NCBI RefSeq assembly: GCF_026723825.1
Contig: NZ_CP113519.1
Location: forward strand, 2,666,001 to 2,730,000
Direction: 5' to 3'
Length of the DNA: 64,000 nucleotides
Source: Pseudomonas sp. GOM7
Lineage (GTDB): Bacteria > Pseudomonadota > Gammaproteobacteria > Pseudomonadales > Pseudomonadaceae
Both the position numbers and the translations under genes were made by a program. Of the stretch, positions 56,437 through 64,000 are shown piece by piece. The notes under the pieces are model-generated. The model made no database searches and was not told the DNA's origin. It saw only the letters and a program-made list of their open reading frames with translations. Each line of letters begins with the position of its first letter. The first letter of the stretch is position 1.

Positions 56437-57879
56437 ACGGAAAACCTTTTGCAAACTCTGGCCATGAAGAGACCTTGCCTCGGCAGATGGTAATCCTGAG
56501 TGACTTTCATTACGATCCGTATTCCATGAATGAGCCGATATAAATGTCATGCTCGGTGGACGACCACTCTGTTCACTGAAAACTACAGCCCAACATACGG
56601 GGTGCAAAATTCGTCGATATGGAACATCGGTGCAGTCCGGCGCATCTACGCCTTGGGTCAACAACTGTCTCTGCTCCATCTGCCGTTTGAGTAGAGTGAC
56701 AACTTCACAGCCCAGCATTTGTCGAAGCAACCAGCGCTCGGCTTCAGGACTTGTCTGCCGGAACAGGCTATGCCTTTTCTTCTCCGCTATCCATGCAGCC
56801 ATTTTCACCCTGCTGCTATGCGCCGAACGCAGTAATTCACATGGCACTTTAGCCTGGCGCCAATAGCATAACCAATCAATGTAAGCGAGCACAGTATAAT
56901 AGTTAGCAGGCAGTAAAACCCCCTGAACGTCACGCCACAATAGCTCTAAAGATTTGTCAGTTAAACGAATTTCAGCCAAATGGTTTTTCTTGATATTTCT
57001 GAAAATCGACTTCGAAATACTAACCAACTCATTGATTAGGATTTCACTCTCCACCCCTACTTCCTCTTGATTTGCCCTAGAGAAGCGCGAGAATGTAGGG
57101 TACTGGCGCAGCGCAGATTGGAATGAATGATCACAGGCCATTACTTGCAGATTAGAAAATAGGTCTGCCTCCACTCGCGTAAACTGCTGAACGGAATGCG
57201 ACAGCTGCAATACATTATCGCAATGAAGATCTGCTGGGCCGACGATATCGAACACAAGGTGCTTGTTCTCGCCACCCAGCATCCTATGGAACTGCCGCAA
57301 GCGCTGCATACCATGAGCGCTGATGAACCGTAACGATTGAGGATCACGCCCACATCCAAGCTGGCGACCGCAGCGCCAACAGCCATAGGGATGCTTGAAT
57401 AAGGCAGCATTAAACTTGTAACTCACAAGTGCAGCGCAGTGCGGGCAATGATTAAGCAAGTCAACAGAGTGTACTGGGCATGCCTCAATGAGCTGATATT
57501 GAAATAGCGTGTAATGCCGGCCTTGCGACAAACAAATGGGGCAATATCGAAGCTCAGAAGCCACATGTCTTTCAGGGTCAATAAAAGTTGGCGAAAGAAA
57601 TAAAGACTTGGCCTGCGTCAGGCTCAGGCCAAATAAGCCTTGTAGGCCAGTCACTCCCAAAGACTCAACATAAGCTAAATGCCTGCAATGTCTATTGCCG
57701 GATATTTGAGGGTTACAATGTTGTTTGATGATTTCAATCAGAGCCCCGCCAGCAACAACGTTGAACAATCCAAACCTGGAAAGAATTGAATAAACTGACT
57801 CGTATGGAATATATCGCGGCCTTATCCCGCTGTATCTCTGTTTAGAACGCAACAGCTCGTCACGCAGAGTAATGATCAT
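56422..57879 (-). CDS. tniQ: TniQ/TnsD-family target-selection protein
   Basis: This 485-residue protein has the TniQ N-terminal domain (PRYIPYESVYSILSRFGLFNVVAGG). A zinc-binding cluster follows: CPICLSQGRHYTLFQYQLIEACPVH, then NHCPHCAALV, then YGCWRCGRQLGC. The long C-terminal part fits a TnsD-like size and may read a fixed attachment site. It starts 2 bp after tnsC ends, in the operon tnsA-tnsB-tnsC-tniQ. Confidence 0.87.
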   Translation of the reverse strand: MIITLRDELLRSKQRYSGIRPRYIPYESVYSILSRFGLFNVVAGGALIEIIKQHCNPQISGNRHCRHLAYVESLGVTGLQGLFGLSLTQAKSLFLSPTFIDPERHVASELRYCPICLSQGRHYTLFQYQLIEACPVHSVDLLNHCPHCAALVSYKFNAALFKHPYGCWRCGRQLGCGRDPQSLRFISAHGMQRLRQFHRMLGGENKHLVFDIVGPADLHCDNVLQLSHSVQQFTRVEADLFSNLQVMACDHSFQSALRQYPTFSRFSRANQEEVGVESEILINELVSISKSIFRNIKKNHLAEIRLTDKSLELLWRDVQGVLLPANYYTVLAYIDWLCYWRQAKVPCELLRSAHSSRVKMAAWIAEKKRHSLFRQTSPEAERWLLRQMLGCEVVTLLKRQMEQRQLLTQGVDAPDCTDVPYRRILHPVCWAVVFSEQSGRPPSMTFISAHSWNTDRNESHSGLPSAEARSLHGQSLQKVFRLINA

Positions 57880-57881
57880 GT

Positions 57882-58868
57882 CTAGGCTAACGTATTTGCT
57901 ATTTTAGAGTTGCGGGTGGCAACCGCGAACCAGGACTCTTCAATGAGCGACATACAGACCGCCGGAGAAAGCGAGAAACTCGCGCTATCACTCTCGCAGT
58001 ATTCAGTCAGGAGGATTTCAATGGTTTTCGTAAAATACTTCATCGGAATCTCCATGTCAGCCTTGATCCCTAGCCCCTTGTAGGACTCTTTGAATGCATC
58101 CCAGAGCATATCTCCATAATCTTGCAGTCGAAGTCCGGCGGCAAACGCTTCAGGGAAGAAGAAGCGCGTATAGGGCCAATTACTTCCTTCCGGAAAGACG
58201 GCGCTATCATAATAGCCAAGGCACTCTACGAAATCCTCTTTGTCACGAATTCCCCGAAATGAGTGTTCATACAGAAGGAACCGATTAACTATGGCCTCCC
58301 CCTCTTCACCAGCTTTTAGCAAAGTTTCTTTATGGCCTAGCAACTGACTCTGCCCCACCAAGATAGGCAACAACGTAACACTTTTCTCCATTAGGGCATT
58401 GTATAGATCTTTGATCCAGTCATAGTGAATCGGCAGCAATCTTGATGCTTCATCAATGAATAAAATAAAAACCCTACGGGGATCATTAAACGCTGCATCA
58501 ATAATAAAATTCTTTAATCTGGATTTTTTGATGCTAATGCTGCAATGATCTTCCCATTTGGCATGCCCAACGACCTCCAGCAAAGAGGTATAGAAGCCGC
58601 CCTTACTGGGCGACAGATCGCGCTCAGCGAAGAATATAGCCACTGGAATACTTGGAAAATCAATACTTAAACATTGCCTGCAGTACAGCATTGCTCGCGT
58701 TTTACCGTAGCGGACGCGCCCATAAATAACCAACCCTGAGTCGAGTCGCTTAATGGCTTTCAGTACCATCGCATAGGTTTCACCGATGGAATAAGTAGGA
58801 ATTAAATAAGTCTTACTACTTACTGGATGTTCTTCAATTCGGATTGGCCGTATATCTTTGATATCCAT
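57882..58868 (-). CDS. tnsC: TnsC/TniB-like AAA+ transposition regulator
   Basis: This 328-residue ATPase has Walker A GRVRYGKT (50-57) and Walker B VFILFIDEASRL (acidic at 139-140). It links target selection by TniQ to the transposase. The FIDEAS motif is typical of TniB/TnsC. It starts 11 bp after tnsB ends. Confidence 0.88.
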   Translation of the reverse strand: MDIKDIRPIRIEEHPVSSKTYLIPTYSIGETYAMVLKAIKRLDSGLVIYGRVRYGKTRAMLYCRQCLSIDFPSIPVAIFFAERDLSPSKGGFYTSLLEVVGHAKWEDHCSISIKKSRLKNFIIDAAFNDPRRVFILFIDEASRLLPIHYDWIKDLYNALMEKSVTLLPILVGQSQLLGHKETLLKAGEEGEAIVNRFLLYEHSFRGIRDKEDFVECLGYYDSAVFPEGSNWPYTRFFFPEAFAAGLRLQDYGDMLWDAFKESYKGLGIKADMEIPMKYFTKTIEILLTEYCESDSASFSLSPAVCMSLIEESWFAVATRNSKIANTLA

Positions 58869-58879
58869 ACTCCATCCTC

Positions 58880-60766
58880 TCAGAGCGTGAAGACCTTGGT
58901 CAACTTGACACGCTGATGATTAAGTCTCTCTGGCGTATCACCGTCACGGCCCTTAACTGAAGATGGATCTTCACTAACACGCCCCGTTTCCTTGTATAAG
59001 GTGGTGGCGACTCTTCGCGAAGTGTCACCAGTAGCCAATTTTAAACGCCGAAAAGCCTCAGTTGGTGTTTCATTACGTGCAAATTGAAATTGCCCCTGCT
59101 TCGTAGCCTTCCATAACTCGCTTCGAACTTTGAGACTGTGCGGTTGTAAGTACCAAGGGTGGGGGGCTCTTAGAACTCCCACAAAGGTGCCGTCTTCATC
59201 TAATAGCCGAAGAAATGAAACGTCTTCACGTGAATACTCTACAAACATGTGCCTGCCAACGGAGTCACTTCTAAGGACGTCAGGGTTTTTATACTTTAGA
59301 TATGCAAAGTTAACGTAAGCACCACCGTATTTTGATGAGGTTCGAACGACCACCGATTCCCGAGCCATTGAAAATAAGGTCGGATCCCTGAGAGCGTCAG
59401 GCAATGTGTTGGGTGGAAGAGAGTTCTGAGCGCCACAAAGACAGAACACCCCCAGTGGTGAATGACCTTGCAACGACGAGTGGGGCCGACCATTGTAGTC
59501 AGAGATCAAAATATCAATGGTACTTTTTAGCTCTTCTAGTGTAAGCAGTAGCTTCAGCGGGTTCTTCGACTTGGGAGATAAGCGTTCAATTATTTTATCT
59601 CGACTATCACTGCCGGTCGTGCCAATAATCCTATGCGAATAATGCTGCACAACAAACAAAAAGAATCGCTCAATAATGGCTCGATCATTAGGTGTATGAG
59701 GGCGGCCAAACTCAGCAACACACCCTACTCGATCATGAAGAACTCGGACAACATTCGTGGCCTTATGGGCCCAAGCATTATCAAGCTTGAGAGTTGACCA
59801 AGTTTCCCAAGCGTAGCCGTGCTCACTTGGGAACCCTCCTGCGGTCGAATAATGAACATTTGGCGTGATCAGGGGCTGCTTTTGATGAGGTGTTAAGCTG
59901 TTGAATATAGCTTTTAAAAGATCAATCTGGTCGTACGTATGGCCTAAAGCAATGGAGTATCCCAGTACACAGCGCGAAAAGACATCAATGAGTAGTATTA
60001 GCCAAACTCTTAAGATTTCGTATCTGATTGGCTGTCCGAAACTGTCTAATTCTTCAATGACCAATCGGATGTCGAGCATGTGGCCGTCAGTCTCTACCTG
60101 CTGCAGAATATCGGTAGGAGGCACATTGTAATTTATGTCAGAGGCATTCCTTTCTTTTTCATCTAGCGCCTTCAACTCTTTGCTCTTCGACCTTAGATGT
60201 TCTCTCAAGGCTGAGCGGGCGAGTGTCTTTCGGTTGAATGGATATTGATCATTACTGATCGACAATGATGTGCAATGCACTAAGAATGCATTATGTATAA
60301 CGTCGAAGCTAACGCCACCTTGGCTCCTTGGCTTATAATTTCGAGCGATTTTTTCCAGCCAGGACTTTATTTCAGGATGATCAGCTATTAGTTTGCTAAA
60401 TGCCCCGGCATCTCCTTGAGTCACTCCATCATTCGAATAGCCTAGATCTTTCTCACGATTATATTTTTTCTCGCCAATGCGCCTATATGGTATGGCTCCT
60501 TTGAAGCCAATAACCACTCCATCCGTATCCAATGCAAGACATCTATTAATGGATCTGTACAGTGTTGCTCGCGAAAGACCATACGCATCTTCTATCTCGC
60601 GCAGGGTGGCTCCATTCTTTAGATAAGCTCTAATTGCTTTAATTCTGTTATCTGTTGCCTCTCTTATATCCTCGGCAATAAGATCAACATCTATACACCT
60701 CCACGCATCACATGAATTCCCAGCAGCAAGGAACTCACGGCGAGAAAAGCGAGTGGAGTCATTCAT
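58880..60766 (-). CDS. tnsB: TnsB/TniA-like DDE transposase
   Basis: This 628-residue protein has an N-terminal HTH (LKNGATLREIEDAYGLSRATLYRSINRC). The Mu/rve catalytic core has D227 (ETDGHMLDI), D329 (KLDNAWAHK) and E366 (NDRAIIERFF) as likely DDE residues, and a conserved LIDVFSRCVLGY strand. A Mu C-terminal beta-barrel-like region follows. It joins 3' ends to target DNA. It overlaps the upstream tnsA-like gene by 8 bp. Confidence 0.9.
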   Translation of the reverse strand: MNDSTRFSRREFLAAGNSCDAWRCIDVDLIAEDIREATDNRIKAIRAYLKNGATLREIEDAYGLSRATLYRSINRCLALDTDGVVIGFKGAIPYRRIGEKKYNREKDLGYSNDGVTQGDAGAFSKLIADHPEIKSWLEKIARNYKPRSQGGVSFDVIHNAFLVHCTSLSISNDQYPFNRKTLARSALREHLRSKSKELKALDEKERNASDINYNVPPTDILQQVETDGHMLDIRLVIEELDSFGQPIRYEILRVWLILLIDVFSRCVLGYSIALGHTYDQIDLLKAIFNSLTPHQKQPLITPNVHYSTAGGFPSEHGYAWETWSTLKLDNAWAHKATNVVRVLHDRVGCVAEFGRPHTPNDRAIIERFFLFVVQHYSHRIIGTTGSDSRDKIIERLSPKSKNPLKLLLTLEELKSTIDILISDYNGRPHSSLQGHSPLGVFCLCGAQNSLPPNTLPDALRDPTLFSMARESVVVRTSSKYGGAYVNFAYLKYKNPDVLRSDSVGRHMFVEYSREDVSFLRLLDEDGTFVGVLRAPHPWYLQPHSLKVRSELWKATKQGQFQFARNETPTEAFRRLKLATGDTSRRVATTLYKETGRVSEDPSSVKGRDGDTPERLNHQRVKLTKVFTL

Positions 60767-61391
60767 GTCTCACCCGGATGACATCTAGCTGAGTTAATCC
60801 ACTGATTCTTTTGCATCGAACATCAAATAGCCCTACCCTGCCCCGCCTGACAAGCTCAAACAGCAGCGCCGCTGCGCCTTCGCCATATCTAGCCTGCAAG
60901 TCATTAACTGAGTTGCTTATTGCTCCCTTGCTTCGATCAATCGAATGAAATGCAAATTCAAGATTCTTCTCAGTGAAGATCTCTCTATATTTGTTAATAT
61001 ACGACAACATGCAAAGCAAATTTTCTGCGTACGTCTGCTCTTCACTCAGGCATTTAGCCCCTAAGAATTCAGCTTTGATATCGCAGCTATCGCAATACTC
61101 GATTATCTCAGCTTCAGTATTTTCGGTGACTTCACGCCTGGAAAAGATAAAATGTAAAACGCCATGCATTTCGTACTGAATTGCAACTGATACTTTTTTG
61201 CTCTCCAAATTTAAAGTAGCCTGATTTACAAGCACTTCTGTGGCAAAGGGATTAAACTCTAGCCCAGCCCAGCGCCAGAAGCTCGGTCGACAGTAAAGCC
61301 TTACCTGGGTATTCTGCTTAGGGCTGTATGCCAGAAACTCAGGCGCGCCCGCCGGCCTACCCCTTGCTTCCAATGTAATAAAGGCTGCCAT
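60759..61391 (-). CDS. tnsA: TnsA-like heteromeric-transposase endonuclease, catalytic residues doubtful
   Basis: This 210-residue protein is first in the operon and has TnsA size and position. FNPFATEVLVNQATLNLESKKVSVAIQYEMHGVLHFIFSRREV aligns by pattern with the TnsA core (FxxQPxTI...YxPDF...EVK). However, the expected Asp and Lys appear as Gln72 and Val/Glu near 88. If so, 5'-strand cutting would be lost and transposition would be replicative. ATG 61391 has GAGAGG upstream. Alignment by eye only. Confidence 0.7.
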   Translation of the reverse strand: MAAFITLEARGRPAGAPEFLAYSPKQNTQVRLYCRPSFWRWAGLEFNPFATEVLVNQATLNLESKKVSVAIQYEMHGVLHFIFSRREVTENTEAEIIEYCDSCDIKAEFLGAKCLSEEQTYAENLLCMLSYINKYREIFTEKNLEFAFHSIDRSKGAISNSVNDLQARYGEGAAALLFELVRRGRVGLFDVRCKRISGLTQLDVIRVRHE

Positions 61392-61445
61392 TTGTATGGC
61401 CTCTCAGCTTGTGCACTATAATTCCCTGGCAAATTAGCAGCTTAC

Positions 61446-61642
61446 AAAAGTTTCATATTTGCAGAGCGAGCGTTAAAGTTTCAAATTCTCAAGAATTATG
61501 GTGGGAAATTCTGCGCAACTCAGAATCTTTGGAGATAAGAAGCAGATTGGTAATAATTAATTGAATTGAAAATCGCCAAAGGCTATTCAGTCAAAGTCGC
61601 TTTTAGCGACTGGGGGAAAAGTTTCAAATTAATTTGTTTTCA
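61446..61642. repeat. TnsB-type binding repeats and probable right end of the Tn7-like element
   Basis: Three direct copies of AAAGTTTCAAATT occur at 61446-61460 (one variant), 61474-61487 and 61617-61630. The most distal is followed by a position where the minus strand reads TGAAAACAAATTAATTTGA, beginning with TG at 61642, a plausible terminus. A small hairpin lies at 61595-61611. Only gene order and repeats support the end. Confidence 0.6.
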
Positions 61643-61950
61643 CTATTACGGAGTCGCAAGCAAAGCCCCGACCTAAAGCCCCGTCTGGCGCCTAGCACGC
61701 TGACGTGGTCAAGGTCTGATCCAATCTTCTGTTTTGCGTCTGTCCGCAACGGAGCCACGACTTGCAGAGGTTCGTTCCCCCTTCTACGCTTCTCTCGGAC
61801 TTGGAGATCTGAGTGATGACTGTACGGTCGGTAGATGACGAAATTTTGCGCTTCCGTATTGACGGCCAGAAAAAACCTGGAGCAATATGCCGCCAGTCAA
61901 GTAGGGGTTTTCCAGTATGAATTCTAACCTTAGGGATGAGGGCTTCTCGG
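61643..61950. other. Flanking DNA to the right of the Tn7-like element
   Basis: About 300 bp with no supported gene. Base composition changes from AT-rich to GC-rich across it. It should hold the target-site duplication and attachment sequence, but the left end is needed to define them. Confidence 0.4.
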
Positions 61951-63606
61951 ATGGATACTGCTTCGTGCACGAAAGTCGTCAACAACGGTGCCGACGGAAA
62001 ACGCTTTCTCATCGCCATCACCGGTGACGGTTTCACCTCCAGCCAACTCGACGCCTTCCACCAGGCCGTCACCACGCTGATCAGCGGCCTCAACGCCATC
62101 GTGCCGATTTCCTGGCGCCTGCAGGACGCGATCAACGTCTATCAGCTCGACACCCTTTCCAACCAGTCCGGCTTGTCGCCGAACAGTGCTTTTGGCACTG
62201 CTAGCTGTGGCACATCTGCCAGCAACCTGAGCGCCGACCCGACGAAAGTCAGCAACGCCCTGAGCGCCGCTGGCCTCACCTGGCATCTGGCCGTGGTCAT
62301 TGCCAACACCAGCAGCGCCGGTGGCAGCTTCGGTGGCAGCCTGTGCACCCTGACCCTGGACAGCGGCAACGTGGCCTTGCTGGCCCGGGCCATCGCCCAT
62401 CTGGTGGCCGGACTCGGCGTCGAGTACGCCACCCAGTCCGGCAGCTACCCGGACATCGAACCCAGCAGTCCCAACCTCACGACCAGCCTCAACGCCGCTT
62501 CGCTGAAGTGGAAGCAGTATCTGACCCCCGGCTTCACTGCCCTGCCCTCCGACCCCTCGGCCAATGGCTGGCAGCCGTGGATGATCGGCGCCTTTGAAGG
62601 CGGCGGCAATTACGCCAAGGGCATCTACCGGCCCAGTCAGAACTGCCTGATGCGCGACCCCACCGCCGGCTTCTGCCTGGTCTGCTACCACGAGTTGCTG
62701 AAGGCTTTCGCGCCCTATCACCAGACCACAGGTCTGTCCTGGCTGGCCAGCCAGAGCGGCGTCGGCACCTGGTCGGCCGTGAAGGCCGTGTCGCCGCCGG
62801 TGCAGCCTTCGCCGGTTCAGGCGCTGGCTACCACCAGTCTGGCCAGCCGGCTCTTCGTCTTCACCCTGGCCAATGGGGTCATCGGGCACAACTCGGCTAC
62901 GGTGGTCGGCAACTGGGAAAGCCAGCAGCCGATTCCCCTGAGCACCACCAATGTCGGCCAGGTCGGCGATATCGCCGCGACCCTGGCCGGCAGCGTGGTA
63001 CTGGTTGCCGCCCTGTCCGGTAACCAGGTCTGGCTGGCCAGTCAAGCGGCCGGTGCGGCGTGGAGCGGCTTCAGCGCGATTCCCTCAAGCGGCCTGCCGG
63101 CCGGCTGCACTCGAGTGGCCTGCGCGGTCATCAACGGTCAACTATTCGTCTTTGCCTCCGGCAGCAAGGGCATCTGGCTCAGCGTGCGCAACGGCGCTCA
63201 GGTCTGGGACAGCAGTTGGAGCGAGATAACCACTCGCTTGGGGCTGGACGCCGGTTCGACGATCGACTGCATCACCGCCGGCGCCGCAGTGCAGGGCCAG
63301 TTCGTTCACCTCTTCGCCGCCCAGGGCAGCACCCTCAAGCATGCCAAGGTCAACGCCGCGTGCGCCTGGCTGGCTGCGGAGAACGTCGCCAGCAGCGGCC
63401 TGACCCCGGCCCTCGATCTCAACTGCGCGGTTCGCGACGAGGGCTACGTGTTCCTCGCTGCCGCCACGGCCAAGGGGCCGATGAGCGCGACGCGCAATGC
63501 CGTGAGCTGGCCCAGTGCCGCTACCCCCCTTTCCGCCCTGCCGAGCACGGTCAGTCGTGTCTCGGCGGGCTTCCTGTCCGGCACGCTTTTGGCCGCGGCA
63601 TCCTGA
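61951..63606 (+). CDS. M64-peptidase-like protein with destroyed zinc motif and beta-propeller-like C-terminus
   Basis: About 551 residues from ATG 61951 (GAGGG upstream; ATG 61936 also possible). Residues 1-190 resemble IgA-peptidase M64 proteins: NNGADGKRFLIAITGDGFTSSQLDAFHQAV, INVYQLDTLSNQSG, HLAVVIANTSSAGG. The M64 zinc motif HExxHxxxGLxDEY appears as RAIAHLVAGLGVEY (146-159), so the first His, the catalytic Glu and the Asp are replaced. From about 290 on, repeated strands (LFVFTLANGVIGHNSA, LFVFASGSKGIWLSVRNG) suggest a lectin- or sialidase-like propeller. No signal peptide is obvious. It is probably a binding protein or a dead protease. Confidence 0.72.
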   Translation: MDTASCTKVVNNGADGKRFLIAITGDGFTSSQLDAFHQAVTTLISGLNAIVPISWRLQDAINVYQLDTLSNQSGLSPNSAFGTASCGTSASNLSADPTKVSNALSAAGLTWHLAVVIANTSSAGGSFGGSLCTLTLDSGNVALLARAIAHLVAGLGVEYATQSGSYPDIEPSSPNLTTSLNAASLKWKQYLTPGFTALPSDPSANGWQPWMIGAFEGGGNYAKGIYRPSQNCLMRDPTAGFCLVCYHELLKAFAPYHQTTGLSWLASQSGVGTWSAVKAVSPPVQPSPVQALATTSLASRLFVFTLANGVIGHNSATVVGNWESQQPIPLSTTNVGQVGDIAATLAGSVVLVAALSGNQVWLASQAAGAAWSGFSAIPSSGLPAGCTRVACAVINGQLFVFASGSKGIWLSVRNGAQVWDSSWSEITTRLGLDAGSTIDCITAGAAVQGQFVHLFAAQGSTLKHAKVNAACAWLAAENVASSGLTPALDLNCAVRDEGYVFLAAATAKGPMSATRNAVSWPSAATPLSALPSTVSRVSAGFLSGTLLAAAS

Positions 63607-63642
63607 CCCACCCACACAGCAAGGCCATCATGGAGAACGCTT

Positions 63643-64000
63643 ATGAGTAGTGGCGGCGGCAGCAGTCCAACCCCCAACCGTACCTGCACCGGTACCCTAA
63701 CCACCTCGCAACGGCTGGTGCTGGTCGGCACCCAGTACAGCCTCAACGGCGCCAACTGGACCACCACCCCGCCGACCTCGGTGCCAGCAGGCAGCAATGC
63801 GGCCACCGTGTTCGTCGCCAACGGCCAGACGCCGGATGGCAAGGTTACCTACCAGGCTGACGACGGCACCCAGTTCATCCTGCAGTTCACCATGAACGGC
63901 ACCAACTCGGCGAACATCCTTGGCGTCGGTGGCACGGCTTCGTCGTACAACTACAACAGGACCTTCCCCACCGCTGGCGACACCATCACCGTCGCCTTCA
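63643..64000 (+). CDS. Partial beta-rich protein, cut by window end
   Basis: Starts at ATG 63643 (GGAG upstream), 36 bp after the M64-like gene, and runs off the window (119+ residues). It is rich in Thr, Asn, Gly and short strands (VTYQADDGTQFILQFTMNG), with a Gly/Ser-rich start and one early Cys. Looks like a secreted or structural beta-sandwich. Family not recognised. Confidence 0.6.
   Translation, partial: MSSGGGSSPTPNRTCTGTLTTSQRLVLVGTQYSLNGANWTTTPPTSVPAGSNAATVFVANGQTPDGKVTYQADDGTQFILQFTMNGTNSANILGVGGTASSYNYNRTFPTAGDTITVAF

Noticed and set aside
61930..63045. 371-codon minus-strand frame opposite the M64-like gene
   Set aside because: Gly/Gln/Arg-rich shadow of a GC-rich gene with no motif; the plus frame has family motifs.

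Overview
The window looks like accessory DNA of a Pseudomonas (P. putida/stutzeri-like). The grounds are a CadR with the typical His-rich tail, four OprD-family porins, Pseudomonas-type CzcRS/CopRS sensors and several PtrA-family periplasmic proteins. No database search was possible, so family names rest on motifs, lengths and gene order.

Region 1 (1-41.1 kb) is a heavy-metal resistance island. It opens with cadR/cadA (Cd/Zn/Pb export), a broken DUF3703 gene and an OprD-type porin. A CzcCBA efflux operon with a PII-like protein follows, then czcRS, three more OprD-type porins, a LysR regulator and small periplasmic proteins. The copper part comes next: DUF411 protein, His-tailed cytochrome c, CopB, a Met/His-rich protein, CopA multicopper oxidase, PtrA, a bufferin-type operon (bufABC), a CopZ-like chaperone, a Cu P-type ATPase, two cupredoxins and copRS. 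Eleven copies of a 16-bp dyad (consensus ATTACA-N4-TGTAAT, grading into the CopR-like CTGACA form) lie in the promoter regions, so most of the island is probably one CopR/CzcR regulon. A two-gene Gabija-like defence module (OLD-family nuclease plus UvrD-like helicase, 31.0-34.2 kb) sits inside the copper cluster.

Region 2 (41.1-52.6 kb) is a defence/conflict island. It holds an AbiEi-like antitoxin, small regulators and antitoxin-like proteins, and a protein with a CoiA-like zinc region. Its core is a tightly coupled five-gene operon: double SIS-HAD fusion, phosphoribosyltransferase-like protein, ORC/CDC6-like ATPase, Rossmann-like protein and PfkB kinase with a Cys-rich insertion. A convergent NADAR-family N-glycosidase gene abuts it. 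The enzymes point to sugar-phosphate/nucleoside/ADP-ribose chemistry. This is the best candidate here for a poorly described system.

Region 3 (52.7-61.64 kb) holds transposition genes. First comes a Tn4651-type cointegrate resolution module (tnpS/tnpT with the site between) without its tnpA, then an IS3 remnant, then an apparently complete Tn7-like module on the minus strand (tnsA-like, tnsB, tnsC, tniQ/tnsD) with a convergent gene of unknown role. Short repeats at 61.45-61.64 kb look like TnsB sites at the element's right end. No matching left end was found, so the cargo of this element cannot be bounded; it may include regions 1 and 2.

Region 4 (61.65-64 kb) is visibly more GC-rich. It encodes an M64-metallopeptidase-like protein whose zinc motif is destroyed, and the start of a second protein.
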